Assembly (NCBI GenBank): GCA_036172665.1
Contig: CM069877.1
Coordinates: 15,458,501-15,522,500 of the forward strand
Length of the DNA stretch: 64,000 nucleotides
DNA from: Prosopocoilus inquinatus
Taxonomy: Eukaryota > Arthropoda > Insecta > Coleoptera > Lucanidae
Direction of reading: 5' to 3'
In this document: positions 1 through 10,600 of the stretch, piece by piece
Position numbering within the stretch: the stretch's first letter is position 1
Layout: each line of letters opens with the position of its first letter
Notes under the pieces: model-generated
Seen by the model: only the letters and a program-made list of their open reading frames with translations
The model's database searches: none
What the model was told of the DNA's origin: nothing
Made by a program: the position numbers and the translations under genes

Positions 1-136
1 TATGATTTATACTTAAATATATGGTTACATCTGTAGCTGAATGTTGACAAGACTGATTGTTGCTTTGATGACGTGCAACGGAACTAAGAAAAAATAAGGC
101 ATATATTTATATTAAATTTATATTTATTATTATACA

Positions 137-481
137 TATAACGAGTGTTCAATAAAAGAAACGGTCAAGTAGGCTGTAGCAGGCTTTTGTTGTCGAGAAC
201 GCATGTCGTGATTAACATCATTTGAATGTCAACTTTGACAAGTTGACGGGTAACCTAACCAACAAAACTCGACAGCTGCTTCTGAAAATTTTCTTCTAAT
301 ATTTATACTTAATATAAATATTCCGTAATAAGCGTTTCTTTTTGAAATGTCTTCTTTGAATTAAAGTGAGGTTAGAAATCCAAGTGACGCTTTACGCTAA
401 TCGTATGAAGAACCCTACGCTAGACGTTCAGAATAAATTCATGGCTATCTAGACGGTTTTTTTAATTGAACACTCGTTATA
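137..481. mobile_element. Small TIR element (MITE) upstream of Cdk5
   Basis: The two ends are inverted copies of about 27 bp, beginning TATAACGAGTGTTCAAT on the left with its reverse complement on the right, and both end in TA. A TA boundary and no coding capacity fit a Tc1/mariner-type MITE. A half-copy of the same end appears near 15278. The superfamily is inferred from the TA flank only. Confidence 0.65.
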
Positions 482-499
482 TAAAATCATTGTTAAGAT

Positions 500-1330
500 G
501 TCGTTTACTGCAAATGCGGAAAAGATTCATTGTGCACTTTTTATGATAACGCCCTTTGTTTAATACGTCAAGAAACCTACCTGTCAATTTTCAATTTAGA
601 ATGCCAAAAATAAAAATGGCGAACAATCGTCGAGATGAAAGCGTAAAATAAACTGATATCGAGTAAACGAAAACAAAAGACGATCATTCGATAATTAAAA
701 AACGAAATAACGTCGAATCAAATCAAACAAGATAAAACAAAAAAAATATTATAAACTGATAGAAGTTAGAACATAAAAACAAAGAAAATAAAATCGCTTA
801 AAAGAAAAAACAAAGGTCGATTAATTGATTATATCCAAAAGTAAATTAAATAAAGTCAAATGATGATTTCAAAAACAACACGAAACACGAAAGAAAAGAC
901 CATCGGTGATGAAAATAAGACTAAAATAAAAATTATACGAAACTAAATGAATCGAAGCGAGAACACTATCGAAAGTTTGGATAAAAAGAAAAACAAAAGA
1001 GAATAAAAGTAATAATTCAAAATATAAAAATAAGAGAATCGGCGAGCGATCGGTTTATAATAAAAAAAATCAAATCAAAATAAATAACAAATTATCAAAA
1101 TTTAAATTTAACAGTATTAGTATATCTACACCTATTGTTTCAGAAATATTAATTAAATTCGAAGGGGGCTCGATGAAAATTTTTATTTCCTTGTAAGGGA
1201 TCGATGTTTAAAATAAGGTTGGGAACCCCTGTTCAACAATTGCAGGACACCCGATATTTAATAATTTTTCAATGTGCGGGAAAAACCGGGAATTTTCATT
1301 AGAATTTGCGGGATTTCAGACTTTATATGG
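500..1330. other. A-rich intergenic DNA, no gene seen
   Basis: This stretch is strongly A-biased on the + strand, with recurring short words such as AAAACAAAAG and AAATAAAAT, and has no plausible coding frame. It resembles the reverse complement of the T-rich array at 3850-4760. Around 1217-1231 is the word GGGAACCCCTG, also seen at 6351-6361, which resembles a hAT-type terminus. No partner end was found. Confidence 0.5.
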
Positions 1331-1481
1331 TTGACAGCACTGTTTCCACTAACTCCACAGTATGGCCGTTGAATCAACGGTATGGCTGTGGTATATAGCT
1401 CTGTGATGTGTCTGTGATTACCAGGGTTGCCAATGTGTTGTAATTTTGAGGTTAGGTGTCGCCGCTTCCACTCCCAAAATA

Positions 1482-2602
1482 ATGCAAAAGTACGAGAAAC
1501 TGGAAAAAATAGGCGAAGGAACCTACGGCACGGTATTCAAAGCAAAGAACAGGGAATCCCATGAAATAGTCGCCTTGAAGCGGGTGCGTCTGGACGACGA
1601 CGACGAGGGGGTGCCTTCCTCGGCCCTTCGCGAGATCTGCCTCCTAAAAGAGCTCAAGCACAAGAACATCGTGAGATTATACGACGTCTTACACAGCGAC
1701 AAGAAACTGACACTGGTCTTCGAGCATTGCGATCAGGATTTGAAGAAGTACTTTGATAGTTTGAACGGTGACATCGATTTGGACGTCGTCAAGTCCTTCA
1801 TGTATCAGCTGCTGCGAGGCTTGGCTTTCTGCCACAGCCACAATGTGCTGCACCGAGACCTAAAGCCCCAAAACTTACTCATCAACAAGAACGGCGAGCT
1901 AAAACTGGCTGACTTCGGCTTGGCCAGGGCCTTTGGCATCCCTGTGAAGTGCTACTCCGCCGAAGTCGTCACGCTGTGGTACAGGCCCCCTGATGTTCTA
2001 TTTGGAGCGAAATTATACACAACGTCCATTGATATGTGGTCAGCAGGGTGTATATTTGCAGAGTTGGCAAACGCTGGTGAGCTCGATGTCTTTAACTCAT
2101 CTCATCTCACTTGAGCGCATAGCGCTTTCGTTTCAGGCAGGCCCCTTTTCCCTGGCTCAGACGTCGATGATCAGCTGAGACGTATTTTTAAGTTGCTGGG
2201 GACCCCAACTGAAGAGACATGGAGTGGAATGTCGAGCTTGCCTGACTATAAACCATTTCCATTGTACCAACCAAACATGAGTTTGTCACAGGTATTCATT
2301 ATTAAATTATTTATTATATTAGCTATAAACTTTTTAAAAAATTGTTTCTGATTTTAACCAGGAGACAGGTGAAAATTGCAAAGCATGTTCAACATTTCAC
2401 TAATAGTTAATAGCTTCGCCAGGACAAAAGTCAACTGCAATTTTAATTTTTTTAGGTAGTCCCAAAATTGGGGAATAGGGGAAGGGACCTGCTGCAGAGG
2501 TTGTTGGTTTGTAATCCGACACAGAGGATGTCAGCGGATGATGCCATGGCCCACGCCTACTTCAGCGACCTAAATCCAGCCATCAAGAGTGATAGATGTT
2601 AA
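1482..2602 (+). CDS. Cdk5: Cyclin-dependent kinase 5 (three exons)
   Basis: Coding exons are 1482-2076, 2137-2291 and 2456-2602. Every junction is GT-AG and the frame stays open, giving 298 aa (human CDK5 is 292). The protein shows the glycine loop GEGTYG at 11-16 with Tyr15, Lys33, the cyclin-type helix PSSALRE at 45-51 that distinguishes Cdk5 from Cdk1 and Cdk2, HRDLKPQN with Asp126, DFG with Asp144, and Ser159 in the activation loop. All catalytic residues are present. By family knowledge it is a Ser/Thr kinase activated by p35/p39-type partners, acting on cytoskeletal and synaptic substrates. The open frame extends 12 codons upstream without an ATG, so 1482 is the natural start. A TATA-like word lies about 90 bp upstream. 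The gene converges on AMFR. Confidence 0.97.
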
Positions 2603-2608
2603 AATAAA
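2603..2608 (+). terminator. Poly(A) signal of Cdk5, directly after the stop
   Basis: AATAAA begins one base after the TAA stop codon (2600-2602). If used, the 3' UTR would be only about 20-35 nt. No other AATAAA was noticed in the next 100 bases, but distal sites cannot be excluded. Confidence 0.5.
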
Positions 2609-2951
2609 TGTGTTTGATGATGATAAGAAGCAAGCGGCAAGGACGAGTGTCTTGTTTGTCAAAAAGTATTCCTTTGTAAGTGTTTTAGTAATTTTTTTAT
2701 ATTGAGATCGAGTATTCCTAGATCTAAAATACTCTTGGGGGTTTTACTCTCATTCAAATCTAACACAAAATGGTTTTACATTCCAAGAAGTAAGTCAGCT
2801 GATGAAAAGGCTGTGATTTTTTTTATGATGATTTTAGAGACTGTATAAAGCTGGTTTTCCTGCTTTGGACAATTGGGTATTTAGGAATTACTGTAATTGG
2901 TTTTCGTCGATCACATAATCACTTTCCTTACTGGCGTAGGAGCAGTGTTGG

Positions 2952-3101
2952 AAAGTTTAAAACAAACTAAAACATAATTGAAATTAATCTCCGCCCACAA
3001 TAATTTTATATCCGAATCCGTAAATTATTGTGGGCGAAGATTAATTTCAATTATTTCTTAAACCACAGTCTCCTTTACTATTTTAGTTTGTTTAAAACAT
3101 G
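2952..3101. repeat. Hairpin element downstream of Cdk5
   Basis: Two inverted arms share the word ATTGAAATTAATCT followed by CCGCCCACAATAATTT on the left, with the reverse complement on the right, plus an outer GTTTAAAACAAACTAAAA pair. Arms of about 55-75 bp surround a short spacer. This is a MITE-like foldback with no coding content. The remainder of 2610-3540 shows nothing recognisable except a half hairpin-element end (TTAGGGTCGGTATT) near 3254. Confidence 0.6.
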
Positions 3102-3544
3102 TTTAAAACACCGAATTAAGAACATACAGTCTGTTTTATACATGTTTTTTTGCCAATGTTTTAAATTCTTTTTTTTGTAATTTTAAGCTAAAAAAGAACA
3201 CTTTTGATATAAGTGTTTTATTTTTGCAACGTAATGTAACGTAACTTAATTGTTTAGGGTCGGTATTTCACTCACAGATTAACTTTAAACTTTAGTTTAT
3301 TCCCATATCAATTGTTTTAATAATTGTAGGCAATGCGTGGCTGAGCTGATGACCGTACTATAGCTGTGATATGAACTAAAATTGAATTGAATTAGATTGA
3401 TTATAATCAGTTCATTAATTATTACTGATCACTAGAATAATACTTATATTGTGAAATTTTAAAAGACCTTTTCAATATTTAACTTTTTACTATTTCAATA
3501 AGTTTTAAAACATACTGGGTCCTTCGCTTCCCTGTACATACTAA

Positions 3545-5284
3545 TAGTGCTGTTGTAAACCGTATATATTCGTTACTGAGTAACGGGTATAACATGAGAC
3601 TCGAATTACAGACTCGTTACTTGTCAAAACGTTTCATTACTCGTATGACCATAGCGCACGATTTCACTCACGTTTCGACACAAAAGAGTGCGAGCTCCTG
3701 ATCGGTTGGTAAATTATTGGTAATTTCAATTATAAGTTGTTTACCTTTTTAATCGATTTTTTATCAATTGCAGGGTTGCCAGATTGGATGAAATTTCGCC
3801 ATTTGGACTACATTTTTGACATATTTGACGTTTAAAAATCTTATTTGATTTGGGCCAGTTTTGTTATTGTCTTCACATAAGGACACTCTACAACATTTTA
3901 TTATTCGTTTTTCGTAGTTCATCGTTTTTCATTTGTTTTATGTCCATCGCAGTTGTGATCGTCTTTTGTTTTCTGTTAGCATTTATTTTCTACGAACTTT
4001 TTGATGAAAAACTCTTGCCGTTCAGCTTGGTGGTGTCGATCTTCTTTTGTTTTTTTTTTTGCTTCATGCCTTGTATTTTGTTTCGTTTTTTTTCATTCTT
4101 TTTTGTCTGATTTTTTTTCATCGTCCATTCTTTTCCATTTGCTTTCATTTTCTACGAACTTTTTGATTTGTTCGACGAAAAACTGTTATTCGCCCTTTTT
4201 CGTTATTCATCGTTTTTCATTTGTTTTATCTCAATCACAGTTGCGATCGTCTTTTGTTTTCCATTAGCTCTTATTTTCTACGAAATTTTTGAAATTTCTC
4301 AGCTTGGTGTCGATCTTTTCTTTTTTTCGCTTCATGACTTGTATTTTGTTGCTGCTTCTTTCATTTCTCTTCTCTTTCTGATTGTTTTTGCAGGTTATTT
4401 TAGTTTTTTCTTTTGTTCATTTCTGCTTCTATTTCTAGCAAAACCAAAAACAAGAAAGAATAGTTCATTTTGACGATCTTCTTTTGTTTTATGCACTGTA
4501 TTTCGTTGTTCCTTTCTTTCGTGTTTTTAAAATCACGTTATTTACTTTTATTTTGTTTCGTTTGCTTTTATTGTCTACGAACTTTTTAATTCGTCCGGAA
4601 AACTGTTGATTTTTCGTTCATGTTGGTGTTGCCGCTCTTCTTTTGTTGCCGTCTCTTTCACTTTTGTTTTTAATTTTTTGCTGGTTTGATTTTTTTTGTT
4701 TGTTTCTTTGTATTATTGTTCGTATATTTTTGTTCTTTGCTTAAATTTTCTTTTGTTTCTTCCTGCTCCTATTTTTAGCAAAATTTTCCATGACAACTGT
4801 CAAATTAATTAATAATTCGTTTTTGTTTTTTATTATTTATTTATTATTACAATTTTTTTGTTCCTTCTAATATTTCAAATAATATAATGTACTCCTAATA
4901 CAATTATTAATATTTTTTTACATTTCGGAATTTGGCGTAATTGGGTTACTTTTTGTAATAAGTTTGGCTATATTTTTCAAGGAATATCTTGTAATATGTA
5001 TATGTGTAATATCTTGATCAACGGTTTATACTTGTACGCACCGTCTACGGCTTATAAATAGTAATTAAATTTTGAGTATTTTTTAATAAACAAAATTATT
5101 ATAAAAGTAATCTTATTAGGTATTACGACTTTAAGTTGAAAATTATATTGATGCATGTTATCTGATTATTTTATTGTACAGTAGTAACGAAAGTAACGAG
5201 TAACGAATACTTTGTAACGGGTACCGAAATATAAAGTAACGAATACATGCGAGTACAAACTTTTTCGTTACTTTTACAGCACTA
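3545..5284. mobile_element. Non-autonomous hAT-like element with internal tandem repeat
   Basis: The ends are TAGTGCTGT and ACAGCACTA, a typical hAT terminus. They are flanked by CATACTAA on the left and CATACTAT on the right, a 7/8 match to an 8-bp target-site duplication, which is the hAT hallmark. Subterminal regions repeat CGTTACT/GTAACG words in both orientations, as hAT subterminal binding arrays do. The centre (about 3850-4760) is T-rich and holds roughly 290-bp imperfect tandem units. No transposase frame is present. Apparent frames in 3850-4470 are composed of Phe, Ser and Cys from T-rich codons and are not treated as genes. Confidence 0.75.
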
Positions 5285-7510
5285 CATACTATGGGCTACG
5301 GGATGAGTTATTATGTAGCAAACAGGCTTCAATTTGTCAATTTCCAAAGCAGTAAAAGCAGCTTAAATCGTTCACGATCTTTAGGCATTCAAGTAGCTTT
5401 TTTTCGTTAAGTTACGTGCATGTAACTACATAATTCGATAAGTTGATGATTGAAGTCAAAAGTTTTACATGTTCAATATTATGAAATTTCCTTATTTTGT
5501 AATACCTAAGGTGCTTTCTTTCGCTCACAAAATCTTGATCTAAACGTGTTTTGATTCAAGAACAGACTTTCTTTTTTTTCGTTCGCAATTTATTCGATTT
5601 GTCTTATTGTTAGTCTTGCGGAAGTTTTTTTTTTATTTAAATTTTTGTCCTCATCACTTGGACAATTGTCTTTTGTCTTTTTTCCGATCGATTTCAACTG
5701 TCTTTTATTTTTATTTTACAATCAATCAGCCTTCTTTTTTCTTCTTATTTTATTTGGGTTGAAATTGTAGAATGTTTAATTCAAATTTATTTATTATTAT
5801 TCATAAAAACACGAGAAACCTGAAATCTAGGACACTATCAATGATATCTACTAGTAAAACTAAATTTGTTTTCGGAAATTAGAAGAAAAAAAAATGGAAA
5901 ATTGTTTTAAACATAAAAAAAATATATCAAAGTTGTGTAATTTCAGTGAATCGTGTTTGTCACATTTACGATAAAAATATAATATGGTCTTGAATAGGCA
6001 ACCAAACAAACGATTTTGTTCCTTGGTTTGCCTATGCCTACCAGCTCGTGTATTTAAAAATGTAAATTTATTATTCTTTTTAAACAAACAGATATATCAT
6101 CAAAATGTTTATAATTTTTAAAGGTTTAGCAATAATAACCTAATTATTAATTACTAATTTTTGTATATTTTTAAAATCGGAAAGTCAGGGAATGTTTTAA
6201 TGAAAATAAAATAAGAACCCTGAGTGAGAACTATAATTAAAATAGAATTCATAACTAATCCAACCCCCTAAAAGACCCTTACAGATTCATAGACTCCAGC
6301 CGACGCCTATAGATTCATCGGCCTCCTTTCAAAAATTCATCGACCTCGTTGGGAACCCCTGCTTTATAATGTGATTACTTCGATCACCTCGTCAATTGGA
6401 TAGAATTGCATAAAAACTAGGGAAAGAATAAATAATAGATTCCATAAATGCGTAAGAATATTTTATTGTGGCAACTAAGCATAACACATACGATTGTTCT
6501 GGACTTGCGAAAAATAAACGTAGGACTACTAAGTACCTGGTAATACATTACTCTGACGTGTATGTGAGTGTGTATAATGTGTGTAACGTGTGTAATACGG
6601 CATACGAGACTTATTAATTGCACGGCAATTACATATTTCCTAAATTGAAACACATCTATCAGGGGAGCCTTCATCAAATAAAAGCCGCCCCCCAGCGTTT
6701 ACTTCATGAAAGCGAGAGTTCGTTTGCTATCTCAGCAGTTTACGAGCAAGTTTACAACCAGTAATAAAAGTCGAAAGTCAAAGTAAAATTTAAAAAAAGT
6801 GAAGTGAACTGGTGTGCTGCACAGGAAAACACTTTTTCAAACTATGCTGCTGGATGGAGTATGAGACGCAGGTTGAAGCCAACGTTGTTGTTTGAAAACG
6901 ACTAAAACTGCAGGGCATTAAATAACAACAACAAAAAAAAAACAAACAAAACTTATGCTTATACTATTTACATATTTATATTTGGCACACGGTGTTGTTG
7001 AAACCTGAAAACAATACGTCAGCTTCAACTCTGGATTGGAGAACACAAGAGAGTAAAACAATTCAATTCGTGTTGTTATTAATAGTCTAGTTTTTATATT
7101 ACATAATATGTTTATATTTATTATAAGTTAATCTAATAGTACGTATGGTGAAAACAAGTAAAATATTTTTTTTTTCTCTCCTTGCGACCTAGAGTTGTAC
7201 CAATAACGAGGAACTATCGATTAAAGCAAGTTTTAAGTTTAAATGGCATTTCGAATACAAATGATTAAGAAATTCTTGCTCGACGTAACTATTTATTTAT
7301 ATCACAAAGAAAAGCATCTCGTCAACTAAACAACTCCGAGTGTACTGCGCAAAAATTCTCTTGATCACCCATATTTAAATACTCAGAGCGCAACTTATAT
7401 AATACATATTACAAGAAGCAAAGCGAAATCAACTCTCAGTTTTGGAATTTTTTTTTAAAGTACCTTCATACCTAATTTATTAAGAATCTGAAGCTGAAAA
7501 TTTAGTGGAC
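5285..7510. other. Intergenic DNA between Cdk5 and AMFR
   Basis: This AT-rich stretch has no gene that can be supported. It includes T-rich low-complexity sequence at 5560-5760 and a possible hAT-type terminus near 6351-6361. Short open frames on the minus strand at 5860-6087 and 6417-6677 have no recognisable motif and unfavourable composition. Confidence 0.5.
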
Positions 7511-7516
7511 TGCTAA

Positions 7517-7546
7517 TTTATTTGCTTTTATTTTGCTTATTTTATT
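7517..7546 (-). terminator. Cluster of poly(A) signals for AMFR
   Basis: On the minus strand AATAAA occurs at 7517-7522, 7527-7532 and 7541-7546, about 65-95 nt after the AMFR stop codon (7611-7613). A T-rich stretch follows. This is a plausible 3' end for the AMFR transcript. Confidence 0.5.
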
Positions 7547-7610
7547 ATTTTTTTAATTTAATTTTCATGGACATGAGCAATTCTTAATTCAATATAATAT
7601 ACCAGTCTCT

Positions 7611-10600
7611 TCAACTTTGAGACGCAGCCCTCTGCCTCTCGATGTACCTCTTCCGAGCCATCTGTATCATGTGCTCCTTACGCTTGTGAAGAATGCGTTC
7701 CCTCTCGGAGGGTGACTTCGAAAAGCGTCCCCCGAGGTTCATCGTTTCATCTCTAAAAGAAAAAAAATGTCACATCTTACGTTTTTCGCTTACTCTTGCT
7801 ACCGGTGCTATTTTCACGTACGTTTCTAAAGTTTCTGAAGAAATATCATCCCAGGTTCTTGAGCCACCAGATGTGCTCGGCTGCAACACGCTCTGGGTCA
7901 TCATTAGGTTTGTCGAGTTGGTGATCGAAGGTCTTATTTCGGGCTCGCGGAACATCGGTGGGGCGATCAGGCGGCCCTCGATGATGTTCTCGACTGTCAG
8001 TTCCACAGATCTTGTCACTCGCAGGTCTTCAATGATGATCGAGATTGGTATATGTTGAAACAGTTGTTGAACCTATGAACAGTTATTGCAATTTAATAAT
8101 AACAATAATTATTAACACCAACGACAACAACTCGAACGAATTAAAATTTAAAATTCGAAAATTGTCTGTTGGAATTAAATTCAGCGCGCTAGGAAGGCCA
8201 ACTCAATCTAACTTGACTCAACGCAGGAAACTAAAAATCAAAAATGAACTTAAGGAAACTTAACTGAAGAAAAATTAAATTAAATTCAAAGGCAAATTCC
8301 TAACTTAAAAAATTGAAACTCTGAAAACCACTCAACTATACTAGAGTCGAATCCAAGCAATGTCAACCCAAGTCAACTCTACTCAACTCCAAATAAAAAA
8401 AAATTCAATTTCAAAACTGGAAAAAAATGAAATTCTAGAAAAAAACTCAACTGTAATAGAGTTCAACCAAAAAAATGTCGACCCAAGTTAATTCTATCTT
8501 GACCCAATCCAAGAAAAAACGGGTCGTTGACAAAAATTCAACCTAATCGAAGAAAGGAACTAAGGAAACTAAACTTCAAAAAAATTAAAATGTCTTCAAA
8601 TTCTGTTAATAAATGCACCAATCCAATTTGAATGATAAATTCAACAGCTTTTTGGATTCTTTAAATAGAATATAATTTTCTTACACTATCTGTCAAGAAA
8701 TAAATAAACAAATAAAATTAAAAAAAGTTAAATTTATAAAAAAATCCATTTCCTTGTTTAATTTCCCTTGATGACTTGTTTAATTATTCTTAAGAACTTA
8801 TTTAGTTTCCGTTGATAATGCATTTCTTTTTTCTAGTTTCCCTTAACAACAACATTCTTATTTATAAATTTTCCTGAAGAAGCCGTCAAACATACAGCGA
8901 AACGTCGACAAATATCTCAATTTATCCAAGTGTCAACGAATTAAACTGAAATAAAATATTTAAAATTTCAACGTGAGTTAGGTTGGAATCTTCTTTAAGT
9001 GCAACCCCCAACCCCCAACTCAACACGTCTAAAATCAGGAAAAAAGCGAAACAAAAAAATTAAAAATGTAATACTCAATTAAAATAAAAATCGAAGCCGA
9101 AACCAGCTGAAAAGAAAAAAAAAATGAAAATGTCTTGAGGCAGCCCAACAAAATGAAACACAAAAGTTTTTAAAAAATAAAAAAGTAATATTCCGTTAAA
9201 ATTAAGTCAAAACCTTTTCTACTCTACTCAAGTAAAAAAATAAAAAAAATCAATAATATTGATTCCAACTTAAGAAAAATTAATAAAAAATTGCAGAATT
9301 GCAAATATTAAAAAAATAAACTCAATAAGAATTGAAATAAAGCAAAAATTAAAATTCCTTGTTAATTCCAACCCAATTCCAATTCCATCTCAATTCAACC
9401 TAACTCTGCCCAACCAATTTTTTTTTTAAGAAAATAGGTAGTTTTTAAACTATAACCGGACACTATTAAAAATGGAAAGAGCACTATAAGTCGACTTCAA
9501 TAGATTTAAAATTAAACTCAATAAAAATTGAAACCAACCCAACTAAACTCGATTGTTCTCAACCCAACAAAACAATTAAAAAAACCTAAAATTAAAAAAA
9601 TAGTAATAATTGACGCCAAGTAATTCCAAGGACAAGCCAACCCAATTAAAGTGAACCTAATTCAGTTCAATGCGAGCCAAAATTAAGGGAAAAAAGTGTT
9701 TATTTAAAAAAATTTAAACTGATTGAAAATTAACAAAGTTATCCTAATCCAATTATTTGTTTTTAAAATTATTTAAAAACTACTAAAACTCAATTAAAAT
9801 TAAGCTTAATCCTTCTCAAGGTCAACCTAGTCCAATTCAACGCAATCTAAATTACTCGAGAAGAAAAAAATTAAAATAAAAAATTACAGCGATAAAAATT
9901 AAAATAACAAGATCAATACAACCCAATTCATCTAACTGTCCAAACCAAGAAAAAAATTAATTAAAGAAATTAAATTAAGAAAAAACTATAAAATATAATA
10001 TAATTGAAAAAAAAAACTATAAAATATAATATAATTGAAAAAAAAACTATAAAATATAATATAATTGAAAAGCTGATACTTTCTACAATTTTTTAATTTC
10101 TTCAACCACAACCGGTTTCGTCTTTACGTATAAAACTATACAAAAATTAAGGTTTATTAACAAGAAATGATGTAAGTTTATAGATTTTATATTTATAATA
10201 ATAATTAGTTTTCATAATTTTTGATTTATAGTATACACTTGAAAATATAAAGACGAAACCGGTTGTGGTTGAAGAAATTAAAAAAATTGTAGAAAGTCTC
10301 AGCTTCACAATTATATTAAATAAAACTTATAATCAGCAATGCAGGATTACAAAGATATTAAAACTATAAAAAGTTAAATTAATAAAAATTAAGTCTCAAG
10401 GTCAATTCAACCCAATTGCATTTACTCAAGGTAAAGAGTTAAAAAAAATAAAACTCAATCAAACTTAAGTTCAATCCACCTCAAGGCCTTGACCTTTCAA
10501 GGACAACCCAACCCAGTAAAAAAATTAAATAATTTAAACTAACTCACCTCAAGATCAACTCAACCTAGCGCAAGTTAAGAATTACAAATAAAAATAAAAC

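Noticed and set aside
3850..4473. Three Phe/Ser/Cys-rich open frames
   Set aside because: They are produced by T-rich tandem repeats inside a hAT-like element, with no conserved motif.
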